From assembly GCA_018830745.1 (NCBI GenBank), contig JAHJRU010000021.1:1-23018 (forward strand): a stretch of DNA of 23,018 nucleotides. The letters are read 5' to 3'. How positions within the stretch are numbered: the stretch's first letter is position 1; the number at the start of each line of letters is the position of its first letter. A program made the translations under genes and the position numbers. This DNA comes from Chloroflexota bacterium (GTDB taxonomy: Bacteria; Chloroflexota; Dehalococcoidia; Dehalococcoidales; JAHJRU01). Below, piece after piece: positions 1 to 7,335 of this stretch. Under the pieces are notes generated by a model. That model ran no database searches. It was not told where the DNA came from and saw nothing but the letters and a program-made list of their open reading frames with translations.

Positions 1-1
1 C

Positions 2-1495
2 GTCGATGGCCAGGCGGAGATAAAAGACGCCACTGACCTCTGGGGTAAAAACACCGCCGATGTGGATAAATCGATTAAGCAGGAAATGGGCGACCGCAAT
101 GTGCGCGTGGCTCAGATTGGCCCGGCAGGTGAAAACCTGGTCCGTTATGCCTGTGTCATCAACGACATCCGCCACGCCTGCGGTCGCAGTGGCATGGGCG
201 CGGTAATGGGCTCTAAGAACCTCAAGGCTATCGCCGTCAGAGGAAAACAGCCAGTGGAACTGGCCGATGCCGAGACCATTGCCTCCATAGCCCGCCGGTT
301 CAGGGACACCTTTCGGGATAGCAAGTCCATGGCCAGTATGAGCGCTCACGGCACCGCCGGCAACTTTGCCGCTTTTAACAGAGTAGGGTCGCTGCCCACG
401 CGTAACTTCCGGGAAGGTGTCTTCGAGGGAACCGATAAGATTTCGGGGGATGCTATAGAAGCCGGCGCTCTGAAGAAACGGGAATCCTGCTATGGCTGCC
501 CGGTGCAGTGCAAGCCGGTGGTATCCGTTGGCGGAAAGTACAATGTCGACCCCGTATATGGCGGTCCCGAGTTTGAAACGCAGGCTGCCCTGGGCTCGCT
601 CTGCGGCGTGGATAACCTGGAAGCGATACTCAAAGGCAATGAACTGTGTAACGCTTACGGGCTGGACACTATATCCACCGGGGTTACCATCGCTTTTGCC
701 ATGGAGTGTTTCGAGCGCGGCATCCTGACCAAAGAGGATACCGGCGGACTGGAGCTTGGCTTCGGCCACGCCGAGGCTATGGTGCAACTCATAGAAATGA
801 TAGCCCGCCGCGAAGGTTTTGGCAATGTACTGGCTGAAGGCTCAGCTCGGGCAGCCCAGTCCATAGGTAAAGGAGCCGAGGCATTCGCCATGCACGTTAA
901 ACGGCAGGAGATTCCCATGCATGACCCCCGCTGGAAGCCGGGGCTGGGTCTGGGCTATGCCGTTTCACCCACCGGGGCGGACCATAATCATAACATCCAC
1001 GATAACTCGTACCAGAAGAGAATAGGCTTTGACCTTAACAGCCTGGGGGTTATCCAGCCGGTACCGCGCGATGACCTGGGACCGGCTAAAGTAAGGCTGC
1101 TCCTCTACGGCAGCACCTGGAAACACGTTTGGGACTGCCTGGTAATGTGTAACTTCATCGAGTTCAACACCCATCAGGTAGTTGACCTGGTAAGAGCCGC
1201 TACCGGCTGGCCCGTTACCCTGTTCGAGCTGATGAAGGTGGGCGAACGCGCCATACAGATGACCCGTGCTTTCAACATTCTCCAGGGAATGTCGCCCGAT
1301 GAAGACAGACTGCCGGAGCGATTCTTCGATACTCCCTTCCCTGCCGGCCCCCTTGAGGGCACGAAAATCGATAAAGAAGCCATGGCCCAAGCCAGGGAAA
1401 TATACTACGACATGGCTGGCTGGGATAGGGTAAGCGGCATGCCCACTTCGGGCAGGCTACAGGAACTGAGCATTGAATGGGTATCTGGCGTGTAA
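2..1495 (+). CDS. Aldehyde:ferredoxin oxidoreductase, 5'-truncated
   Basis: This is a tungsten/molybdopterin aldehyde:ferredoxin oxidoreductase (AOR family), which oxidises aldehydes to acids (or the reverse) with ferredoxin in the cytoplasm. The frame is open from base 2 and the first codons already read as family sequence (DATDLWGKNT), so the gene enters from the left. The GTG at 62 is internal, not the start. About 498 residues are visible against a usual ~600, so roughly 100 N-terminal residues, mostly the first pterin-binding domain, are missing. The Cys-x2-Cys-x3-Cys cluster motif (CYGCPVQC) lies at 488-511 and the fourth cluster Cys (LVMCNF) at 1148. Other family blocks are YGGPEFET, YGLDTISTG and SPTGADHNHN. 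The Fe-alcohol dehydrogenase starts 21 bases downstream, suggesting an aldehyde/alcohol redox pair. The exact substrate is unknown. Confidence 0.95.
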   Translation, partial: VDGQAEIKDATDLWGKNTADVDKSIKQEMGDRNVRVAQIGPAGENLVRYACVINDIRHACGRSGMGAVMGSKNLKAIAVRGKQPVELADAETIASIARRFRDTFRDSKSMASMSAHGTAGNFAAFNRVGSLPTRNFREGVFEGTDKISGDAIEAGALKKRESCYGCPVQCKPVVSVGGKYNVDPVYGGPEFETQAALGSLCGVDNLEAILKGNELCNAYGLDTISTGVTIAFAMECFERGILTKEDTGGLELGFGHAEAMVQLIEMIARREGFGNVLAEGSARAAQSIGKGAEAFAMHVKRQEIPMHDPRWKPGLGLGYAVSPTGADHNHNIHDNSYQKRIGFDLNSLGVIQPVPRDDLGPAKVRLLLYGSTWKHVWDCLVMCNFIEFNTHQVVDLVRAATGWPVTLFELMKVGERAIQMTRAFNILQGMSPDEDRLPERFFDTPFPAGPLEGTKIDKEAMAQAREIYYDMAGWDRVSGMPTSGRLQELSIEWVSGV

Positions 1496-1516
1496 TCTGA
1501 GAGAGGAAGGAGACAT

Positions 1517-2707
1517 ATGCCCTACAAGAGATTTATATTAACGCGAGAAATCATCCACGGCTGGGGTGCCCTTAAGGCGCTAAAATCCGTTCCCGCCACA
1601 AGGGCTTTCATCGTCACCGATAAAATGATGGTGCAACTGGGCTATCCGGACAGGGTAGAAGCCATACTGAACGAAAAAGGCGCGGAATGCCGGCGCTTTG
1701 ATGAGGTAGAACCAGACCCATCCCTGGACACGGTGAAAAAATGCCTGGCTCAGGTCATGGAGTTCAAACCCGACCTGATTATCGGACTGGGGGGCGGCTC
1801 GCCCATAGACGCCGGCAAAACAGTCTGGGCTTTCTACGAACACCCGGATCTGGCGGAAATGGAGTGGGATGAGATGCGGCGTCAGTTACCCCGCCGCAGC
1901 CTGCGGCAGAAAGCCAAATACGTAGCTATCCCTACTACCAGCGGCACCGGCTCCGAGGTCAGCTTCGGGGCGGTCATTTCCAACCATCAGGTCGACCCTC
2001 CCGATAAGAGGATTCTCTTCTCTTTTCAGTTCACCCCCGATGTAGCCATCGTTGACGCCGAACTGGCATCTTCCATGCCTCCCGATGTTACCGCAGCTAC
2101 CGGGTATGATGCCCTGGTACACGCCTTAGAGCCCTTTGTTGGCGGTCCGGTGAGCGATATCGTTGACAGCCTGGCGGTGACTTCAATCAAGAACATCCTC
2201 AAATGGTTGCCCCAGGCAGTAGCCGACGGCTCTGATGTCACGGCGAGGGAGAAAATGCACCTGGCCGCTACCATGGCAATGGCAGCCGGCACCAACGGCA
2301 CCGGCAGCCTTAATCACGACCTGGCCCACCAGTTAGGCTCCTTCTATCACATAGTCCACGGGATAGCCAATGCTGTCACCCTTGACCATTTCCTCGTCTG
2401 GCTTTACAAGTACAATCCGGAGGCACAGGCTATGCTGGCCGAAGAACTGGGCATGGAGGTGAAAAGCACCAGAGACGGAGCCCAGAAGCTGATAAAGGCT
2501 ATGGTGGAGCTCAGGCAAAAGGTCGGGCTTCCCGGTTCTATCAAGGAAATAGGCATCGATGAAGGTGTCTTTATGTCACAGCTGGACCGGCTAATCGAAT
2601 ATACCCTGGCCTCAGGTCTTTCATCACAGAAACCAACTCCGGAAGAGGTCAAGGAGATTTATCTTAAAGCATGGGAGGGGGCTGAACCCGCCCTTCCTCC
2701 GGAGTAA
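1517..2707 (+). CDS. Iron-containing alcohol dehydrogenase
   Basis: This is a group III (Fe-dependent) NAD(P)-linked alcohol dehydrogenase of 396 aa, the normal family length. The N-terminal dinucleotide domain carries GGGSPIDAGK, followed by TSGTGSEVS. The helical metal domain shows the expected ligands: D198 and H202 in GYDALVHALE, H267 in NHDLAHQ and H281 in IVHGIANA. These match the spacing of the E. coli FucO ligands D196/H200/H263/H277. A good ribosome site (GGAAGGAGA) lies just before the ATG. The gene follows the aldehyde oxidoreductase by 21 bases and is probably cotranscribed with it. The pair could interconvert alcohol, aldehyde and acid, disposing of or taking up electrons through ferredoxin and NAD(P)H. 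Substrate specificity is not visible. Confidence 0.95.
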   Translation: MPYKRFILTREIIHGWGALKALKSVPATRAFIVTDKMMVQLGYPDRVEAILNEKGAECRRFDEVEPDPSLDTVKKCLAQVMEFKPDLIIGLGGGSPIDAGKTVWAFYEHPDLAEMEWDEMRRQLPRRSLRQKAKYVAIPTTSGTGSEVSFGAVISNHQVDPPDKRILFSFQFTPDVAIVDAELASSMPPDVTAATGYDALVHALEPFVGGPVSDIVDSLAVTSIKNILKWLPQAVADGSDVTAREKMHLAATMAMAAGTNGTGSLNHDLAHQLGSFYHIVHGIANAVTLDHFLVWLYKYNPEAQAMLAEELGMEVKSTRDGAQKLIKAMVELRQKVGLPGSIKEIGIDEGVFMSQLDRLIEYTLASGLSSQKPTPEEVKEIYLKAWEGAEPALPPE

Positions 2708-2714
2708 ATCCAGA

Positions 2715-2758
2715 CTATGCTTGACACTCATCAAAATGCCTGCTAAATTCAAGCATAG
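2715..2758. repeat. 10-bp perfect inverted repeat spanning a promoter
   Basis: CTATGCTTGA (2715-2724) is matched by its exact reverse complement TCAAGCATAG (2749-2758) with 24 bases between. The left arm overlaps the -35 and the right arm begins at the last base of the -10 of the promoter at 2721-2749. It could be an operator, or a long-loop terminator hairpin for the upstream dehydrogenase. There is no T-tract after it, so an operator is favoured weakly. Confidence 0.5.
2721..2749 (+). promoter_or_regulatory. sigma70-type promoter for the L25 gene
   Basis: A perfect -35 TTGACA (2721-2726), a 17-base spacer and TAAATT (2744-2749) preceded by TG at 2741-2742 (extended -10). Transcription would start near 2756, giving a leader of about 75 bases containing the hairpin at 2783-2801. 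It separates the L25/aldolase/pyruvate kinase group from the alcohol dehydrogenase. Confidence 0.6.
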
Positions 2759-2782
2759 AATAGAATGAAATTGACTATAGCT

Positions 2783-2801
2783 ATTGCGGCGTAACCGCAA
2801 T
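2783..2801 (+). repeat. Leader hairpin before the L25 gene
   Basis: ATTGCGG and CCGCAAT form a perfect 7-bp stem with loop CGTAA, followed by TTTG. It sits about 30 bases before the L25 start codon, downstream of the proposed promoter. It may be a weak terminator or attenuator, or an RNA structure affecting L25 translation (some ribosomal protein genes are autoregulated through leader structures). The T-run is short, so the role is open. Confidence 0.45.
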
Positions 2802-2831
2802 TTTGTAGTGTCCATGGAAAGGGGAATCTAG

Positions 2832-3473
2832 ATGGATAAAATAGAACTTGAAGCTGCTCACCGGGAGACTCTGGGAAAGAAAGTAAAACAGCTGCGGCGC
2901 AGAGAAATCACCCCGGCGCATCTCTTCGGTCACGATGTCGCCTCACTGGCCCTGCAATGTCAAACTGCCGAGATCAAACGGGCTTTAACTCAGGCAGGTA
3001 GGACCGGACTTATCAACCTCAAACTGGACACGGCCAAAAAACCAAGGAGCGTGCTGATTAGAGAAATTCAAAAAAACCCATGCACCGGCGAGTTACTGCA
3101 TGTGGACTTTTACGAGGTGAAGACAACTGAAAAAATCAAGGTGGATGTGCCTGTTGTTCTGGTCGGAGAAGCACCAGCCTTGAAGTTAAAAGACAACATT
3201 TTAATTCAAGAACTGGACAGTCTCAGTGTGGAATGCTTCCCGGATAAAATTCCAACTTCTTTCAAAATTGACCTGAGTTCACTGGCCGAAGCTGAGCAAG
3301 CCATCAGGGTAAAAGACCTTACCTTAGCTGAAGGGGTTGCCTTTACCCACGAGGACCCGGAACTCATCGTGGTTAAAATCAGTGTCGCCGCAGCAGCGAG
3401 AGTAGAGGAGGAGGAAGTAGTTGCCGAGGCTCTGGAAGCCGCCCCAGCACCGGAGGAAACAGCAGAGGAGTAG
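2832..3473 (+). CDS. rplY: 50S ribosomal protein L25/general stress protein Ctc
   Basis: This is a large-subunit ribosomal protein that binds 5S rRNA. At 213 aa it is the long two-domain (TL5/CTC) form: an N-terminal L25 beta-barrel (residues about 1-90, ending in the family block NPCTGELLHVDFYEV), then the C-terminal TL5 domain (about 95-185), then an acidic Ala/Glu tail (EEEEVVAEALEAAPAPEE) typical of the bacterial long form. The usual RG-x-x-PAVLYG block is altered to RREITPAHLFGHD. The start at ATG 2832 is supported by a GGAAAGGGGA ribosome site. The gene has its own promoter and may be cotranscribed with the aldolase 97 bases downstream. Confidence 0.93.
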   Translation: MDKIELEAAHRETLGKKVKQLRRREITPAHLFGHDVASLALQCQTAEIKRALTQAGRTGLINLKLDTAKKPRSVLIREIQKNPCTGELLHVDFYEVKTTEKIKVDVPVVLVGEAPALKLKDNILIQELDSLSVECFPDKIPTSFKIDLSSLAEAEQAIRVKDLTLAEGVAFTHEDPELIVVKISVAAAARVEEEEVVAEALEAAPAPEETAEE

Positions 3474-3570
3474 GCGCTCTTTATCCGCATACAAACTGAC
3501 AACTGTCTACGGGGCCCCGGCTGAGGAAGACTATGAGGCAGCAGATTCACACTCTACTAGGAGGTGAACC

Positions 3571-4566
3571 ATGAAGGGATTATCGACAGGCAAGATAAGA
3601 GGTCTCCAGCAACTGGCCGACGACAATGGTCTACTGGTAATGCTGGCCGTTGACCACCGAGACTCTCTGAAAAGGGCACTGAACCCGAAGAGCCCCGAAG
3701 CTGTTAGCTACCAGGACATGGTGGATTTCAAGCTCGACCTTTGCCGCACCGTTGGACCGGTCGCCAGCGGGATACTGCTGGACCCGGTTTATGGAGCTGC
3801 CCAGGCTATTGCAGCCAGTGCCCTGCCCGGCCATGCCGGTCTACTGGTCAGCATGGAGGAAACCGGCTATACCGGCGAAAAGACCCAGCGCATCACCACT
3901 ATTTTACCCGGCTGGAATGTCAAAAAGGCCAAGAGGCTGGGAGCATCGGCAGTTAAGCTACTCCTCTACTATCGCCCCGACCTGAAGGACATAGCCGCCA
4001 AACAGCGCGACCTGGTGGCTAAATTGGCCGACCAGTGCAACGAAGAAGATATACCGCTGCTGGTTGAACCGGTAAGCTACCCCGTCGAGGATGTCGGCAT
4101 GTCAGCCAAGAAGTTTGCCGATATGAAGCCGGACTTAGTAATTGAGACCGCCCGGCAACTTACTACTTTACCCTTCGACGTGTTAAAAGCCGAGTTCCCG
4201 GCTGACCTCAATTATGAGTCGGATGACAGGAAATTATTACAGCTCTGCCAGCAATTAAATGAAGCGTCCCAGCTACCCTGGGTCCTGCTCAGTGCCGGCG
4301 TTGACTTCGACAAGTTCAAGAAACAGGTGGAGCTAGCCTGCAAGGCCGGCGCCTCCGGCTTTCTGGCGGGCCGTGCCCTGTGGCAGGAGGCTCCCGAAAT
4401 TCCCTCCAGGGAGGAAAGATATAAATTCATGGCATCAACATCAGCCCAGCGGCTGAGGCAACTGACCGGAATAGCCGCCGCATACGGCACACCATGGTTT
4501 GCCAAGCTGGGAATCAAGAAGGGTGAATTCGAGCCGGTAGATGAAAAATGGTATAAAACCTACTGA
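3571..4566 (+). CDS. lacD: Class I tagatose-1,6-bisphosphate aldolase (LacD family)
   Basis: This is a Schiff-base aldolase of 331 aa, close to the length of LacD, which cleaves tagatose-1,6-bisphosphate (and, with low stereospecificity, other ketohexose bisphosphates) to triose phosphates. Visible blocks are AVDHRDSLKRAL near residue 26, GILLDPVYGA, VSMEETGYTG, AVKLLLYYRP and FDVLKAEFP. K206 in the last block falls where Staphylococcus LacD has its Schiff-base lysine (K205). A strong AGGAGGTG site precedes the ATG. Pyruvate kinase begins 14 bases after the stop, and no lactose or galactose genes are near. A role as the cell's fructose-bisphosphate aldolase is therefore plausible by context, but that is inference. 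Confidence 0.87.
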   Translation: MKGLSTGKIRGLQQLADDNGLLVMLAVDHRDSLKRALNPKSPEAVSYQDMVDFKLDLCRTVGPVASGILLDPVYGAAQAIAASALPGHAGLLVSMEETGYTGEKTQRITTILPGWNVKKAKRLGASAVKLLLYYRPDLKDIAAKQRDLVAKLADQCNEEDIPLLVEPVSYPVEDVGMSAKKFADMKPDLVIETARQLTTLPFDVLKAEFPADLNYESDDRKLLQLCQQLNEASQLPWVLLSAGVDFDKFKKQVELACKAGASGFLAGRALWQEAPEIPSREERYKFMASTSAQRLRQLTGIAAAYGTPWFAKLGIKKGEFEPVDEKWYKTY

Positions 4567-4580
4567 TTGGAGTGGTGGTT

Positions 4581-6017
4581 TTGCCCCAGGTTAAGCGTTT
4601 TCGCCGACGAACCAAGATAGTAGCCACCATAGGCCCAGCCAGCAGCTCAGCCAGCATGATTGAGCGACTGCTCAAGGCGGGTGTGGATGTTGCCAGACTG
4701 AACCTTTCACATGGCACCCACAATGACCACGCACGCCAGTTGCAGACCATAAGAAAATCATCGCAACGCCTTGACCTGCCGGTAGCCATCATAATGGACC
4801 TGCCCGGCCCCAAATACCGCACTGGCAGATTGAAAAATAGTCCCGTAATACTGAAAAAGGGTGCCCAAATCACCCTGACTACGGAACAGGTGGAGGGAGA
4901 TGCCGAGAGGGTACCGGTCAATCTCCCCACCCTACCCCAGGACGTAAAAATCGGGGATAAGGTACTTATCGACGACGGAGCCCTGCAGTTAAAAGTGCTG
5001 GGTATTACCGAAACCGAGGTCAGATGCCGCATATTGGTGGGTGGTGCGCTTACCCCGGGGCGGGGGCTTGTGGTGCCGGCAATGAATACCTCCGGCCCCT
5101 TTATTACCGAGCAGCTTAAGAAACACATCGCTTTTGCCATCGAACACCAGCCTGATTATGTTGCTCTCTCCTTTGTTACCGGCCCGGAAGATGTGGAGCG
5201 TACAAGAGACCTCCTCAAACAAGGGGATTCTGACATCCCCATCATCACCAAGATTGAGCGAGGGCGCGCCGTGTCTAGCTTCGACCGGATACTGGCGGTT
5301 AGCGACGGAATCATGGTTGCCCGGGGTGACCTGGGCGTTGATATCCCCCTGGAAAAGGTGCCCCTGGTACAAAAGGAGATCATAAATAAATGTAACAAGG
5401 CGGGTAAACCGGTAATCACCGCCACCCAGATGCTCGAGTCCATGATTAATTCACCGCGGCCCACGCGGGCAGAGGTCACCGATGTGGCTAATGCCATCTT
5501 TGACGGCACGGATGCTATTATGCTCTCCGGTGAGACCTCTGTGGGGAAATACCCTGTGCCCTCGGTGAAAACTATGTCTAAAATCGCTCAGGAGACCGAG
5601 CGCCAGCTCCCCTATGAACACCTGCTGATGCACCGGGGGGCATGGCTTGAGTCCCAGACAGACGAGATGATAAGCTATAACGCCTGCTATACTGCCTACC
5701 GGCTAGGCGCAGCAGCCATCGTGGCGGCTACCCTGTCTGGCAGCACCGTCCGCCGGATATCCAAATACCGGCCCAAAATGCCTATCATTGCCATAACGCC
5801 CAGTGCGCAGGTATACGGACGTCTGCTGCTATCCTGGGGAGTGCAGGTCCGCCAGATAGCCGCATCGCCCTCGGTGGCTGAGCTTTTTGCCACCGCAGCG
5901 CAACTCTGCCAAGACATGGGTATAGCCAAATCGGGTGACCTGATAGTGATTACGGGGGGAATTCCGCTCGGCGTATCGGGAACGACCAACCTGCTCAAAG
6001 TGGAGAGGGTTGCTTAA
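4581..6017 (+). CDS. pyk: Pyruvate kinase
   Basis: Transfers phosphate from phosphoenolpyruvate to ADP in the last step of glycolysis. The barrel domain has RRTKIVATIGPAS, RLNLSHG, IMDLPGPKYRTG, the lysine block IITKIERG, and the Mg-binding MVARGDLGVD. These are followed by ATQMLESMI, RAEVTDVANAI and MLSGETSVGKYP. The C-terminal domain ends with GVSGTTNLLKV. At about 478 aa there is no extra PEP-utiliser domain as in Bacillus. Start choice: TTG 4581 lies 8 bases after GGAG (4569-4572) and begins with MPQVKRFRRRTKI. GTG 4572 and 4575 are also in frame but overlap that ribosome site. It directly follows the aldolase, suggesting coexpression of glycolytic enzymes. The stop lies 25 bases from the convergent transporter gene. 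Confidence 0.96.
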   Translation: MPQVKRFRRRTKIVATIGPASSSASMIERLLKAGVDVARLNLSHGTHNDHARQLQTIRKSSQRLDLPVAIIMDLPGPKYRTGRLKNSPVILKKGAQITLTTEQVEGDAERVPVNLPTLPQDVKIGDKVLIDDGALQLKVLGITETEVRCRILVGGALTPGRGLVVPAMNTSGPFITEQLKKHIAFAIEHQPDYVALSFVTGPEDVERTRDLLKQGDSDIPIITKIERGRAVSSFDRILAVSDGIMVARGDLGVDIPLEKVPLVQKEIINKCNKAGKPVITATQMLESMINSPRPTRAEVTDVANAIFDGTDAIMLSGETSVGKYPVPSVKTMSKIAQETERQLPYEHLLMHRGAWLESQTDEMISYNACYTAYRLGAAAIVAATLSGSTVRRISKYRPKMPIIAITPSAQVYGRLLLSWGVQVRQIAASPSVAELFATAAQLCQDMGIAKSGDLIVITGGIPLGVSGTTNLLKVERVA

Positions 6018-6042
6018 CGCCCGGCTGACAAATCCGCACTAC

Positions 6043-7230
6043 TCAGGGACGCCGCAACGCTCTGACAAAAAGCACCAAAGTGCAGAGAATCACCACCAGA
6101 CCAAAGCCAGCCGATAATATAAAAACCCAGTTTGTCCCCAGCCTGTCCGCCACGTAGCCCAGTATGCTGGCAGAGAATGAGCCACCACCATAAGTGGCAA
6201 AGAAATAGATACCGAACATACGACCACGCCATTGAGCCGGGGTATAATTGGCAATCAACGAATTATAGGTTGGCTGGGTCATAAAATGGAAAAAGGCAAA
6301 GCCTGCCGCCGCCATTATCAAGGTCAGCCCGTAGCTGCTGCCCATGGCCAGGAGCAAGGGAACTGCCAGCAAAGCCAGGACAAAGGCTATAGTATCCGGC
6401 CGCCTGTGCTCGGAGAGATAACCGCCAAGAAACTGACCGCCAACGCCGAAGATGAGAGCCACCGTAGTGAAGGAGCCGGCTACCAGCACGGGATCAAAAT
6501 TAAGGATAGTTATGCTGACTCGCTGGCTAAGGTACAAAGGCAGGAAGGTAACCAGACCTCGATAGATAAATCCATTCATGACCTGTGCCGTGCAGATAAG
6601 CACCAGAGGGATAATGACTGGTCGCCACGATGCCTCTACCTCCCCAGATTCTCCAGTAGCTAGCTGAATGACAGTAGGCTTATCATCCCGCATGGTGAAG
6701 AAGAATACAGCCGCCAGTAGCCAAGCCGGTACGGCAAAGATAAGGTATGCTGCCCGCCAATCCAGGAAGGCAGCAATAATGCCAGCCAGTATGGGGCCCA
6801 GCGCCAGTCCAATATTCCCCCCTACACCCTGATAACCAAATCCCAGGCTCCGCTGGGCGACCACACGAGAAATAAAAGTAGCAGCTGCGGGGTGATAGAT
6901 GCCCAGCGCCGATCCCAACGCCAGCAAGCCGATGCCCAGAATGTATATATTGGATGAAAGCCCGATAACAATAGAAGCTGCCCCCATGCCGAGGCAACAT
7001 AATATCAGCAGGTTCCTCTCGCTCTTCCGGTCAGCCAGGAACCCGGTGGGCAGAGACATGGCGCCAAAAGCAAAACCCAGAATGTTGGCCAGTATTCCAA
7101 GAACGAACAGGCTGACGCCAAACTCACGGGCAATACTTATCAGTACCGCTCCGTAGGTTAGTTCAAGAACGTGAACCAGGCCGTGACAGACTGAAGTATA
7201 GCCTACTACCTGCTTTTCAAGTCGTTCCAA
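6043..7230 (-). CDS. MFS transporter, 12 TM
   Basis: A major facilitator superfamily membrane protein of 395 aa with about 12 hydrophobic segments in two halves. The loop 2-3 motif is seen as GFLADRKSERN and the second-half equivalent as GGYLSEHRRPD. A YHPAAATFISR block in TM4-5 resembles the one in fosmidomycin-resistance-like and related MFS exporters. A hydrophilic central loop (about TMRDDKPTVIQLATGESGEVE) separates the halves. The apparent start is TTG at 7230 with AGGAAG immediately upstream. It is convergent with pyruvate kinase. Substrate is unknown; export of a small organic compound is only a family-level guess. Confidence 0.87.
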   Translation of the reverse strand: MERLEKQVVGYTSVCHGLVHVLELTYGAVLISIAREFGVSLFVLGILANILGFAFGAMSLPTGFLADRKSERNLLILCCLGMGAASIVIGLSSNIYILGIGLLALGSALGIYHPAAATFISRVVAQRSLGFGYQGVGGNIGLALGPILAGIIAAFLDWRAAYLIFAVPAWLLAAVFFFTMRDDKPTVIQLATGESGEVEASWRPVIIPLVLICTAQVMNGFIYRGLVTFLPLYLSQRVSITILNFDPVLVAGSFTTVALIFGVGGQFLGGYLSEHRRPDTIAFVLALLAVPLLLAMGSSYGLTLIMAAAGFAFFHFMTQPTYNSLIANYTPAQWRGRMFGIYFFATYGGGSFSASILGYVADRLGTNWVFILSAGFGLVVILCTLVLFVRALRRP

Positions 7231-7335
7231 TACTTCCTGCTTCTGATTCTATCCGCTAATTACCTTTGCCACCAGCCAAATACGTAGTGATTTCATCACA
7301 CCTTTGGGGTGACACAACACACAGCAGTGAACTTC

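Noticed and set aside
62..64. GTG as the start of the aldehyde oxidoreductase
   Set aside because: Conserved family sequence continues in frame upstream to base 2, so the gene is truncated by the window edge.
965..1390. 141-codon open frame on the minus strand
   Set aside because: It lies wholly inside the aldehyde oxidoreductase gene, whose motifs are unmistakable in the other frame.
4514..5140. 208-codon open frame on the minus strand
   Set aside because: Shadow of pyruvate kinase; no ribosome site and atypical composition.
7261..7335. Small inverted repeats (GTGAT/ATCAC, CACC/GGTG) between the MFS and zinc-ribbon genes
   Set aside because: Stems of 4-5 bp without a T-tract; too weak to call a terminator.
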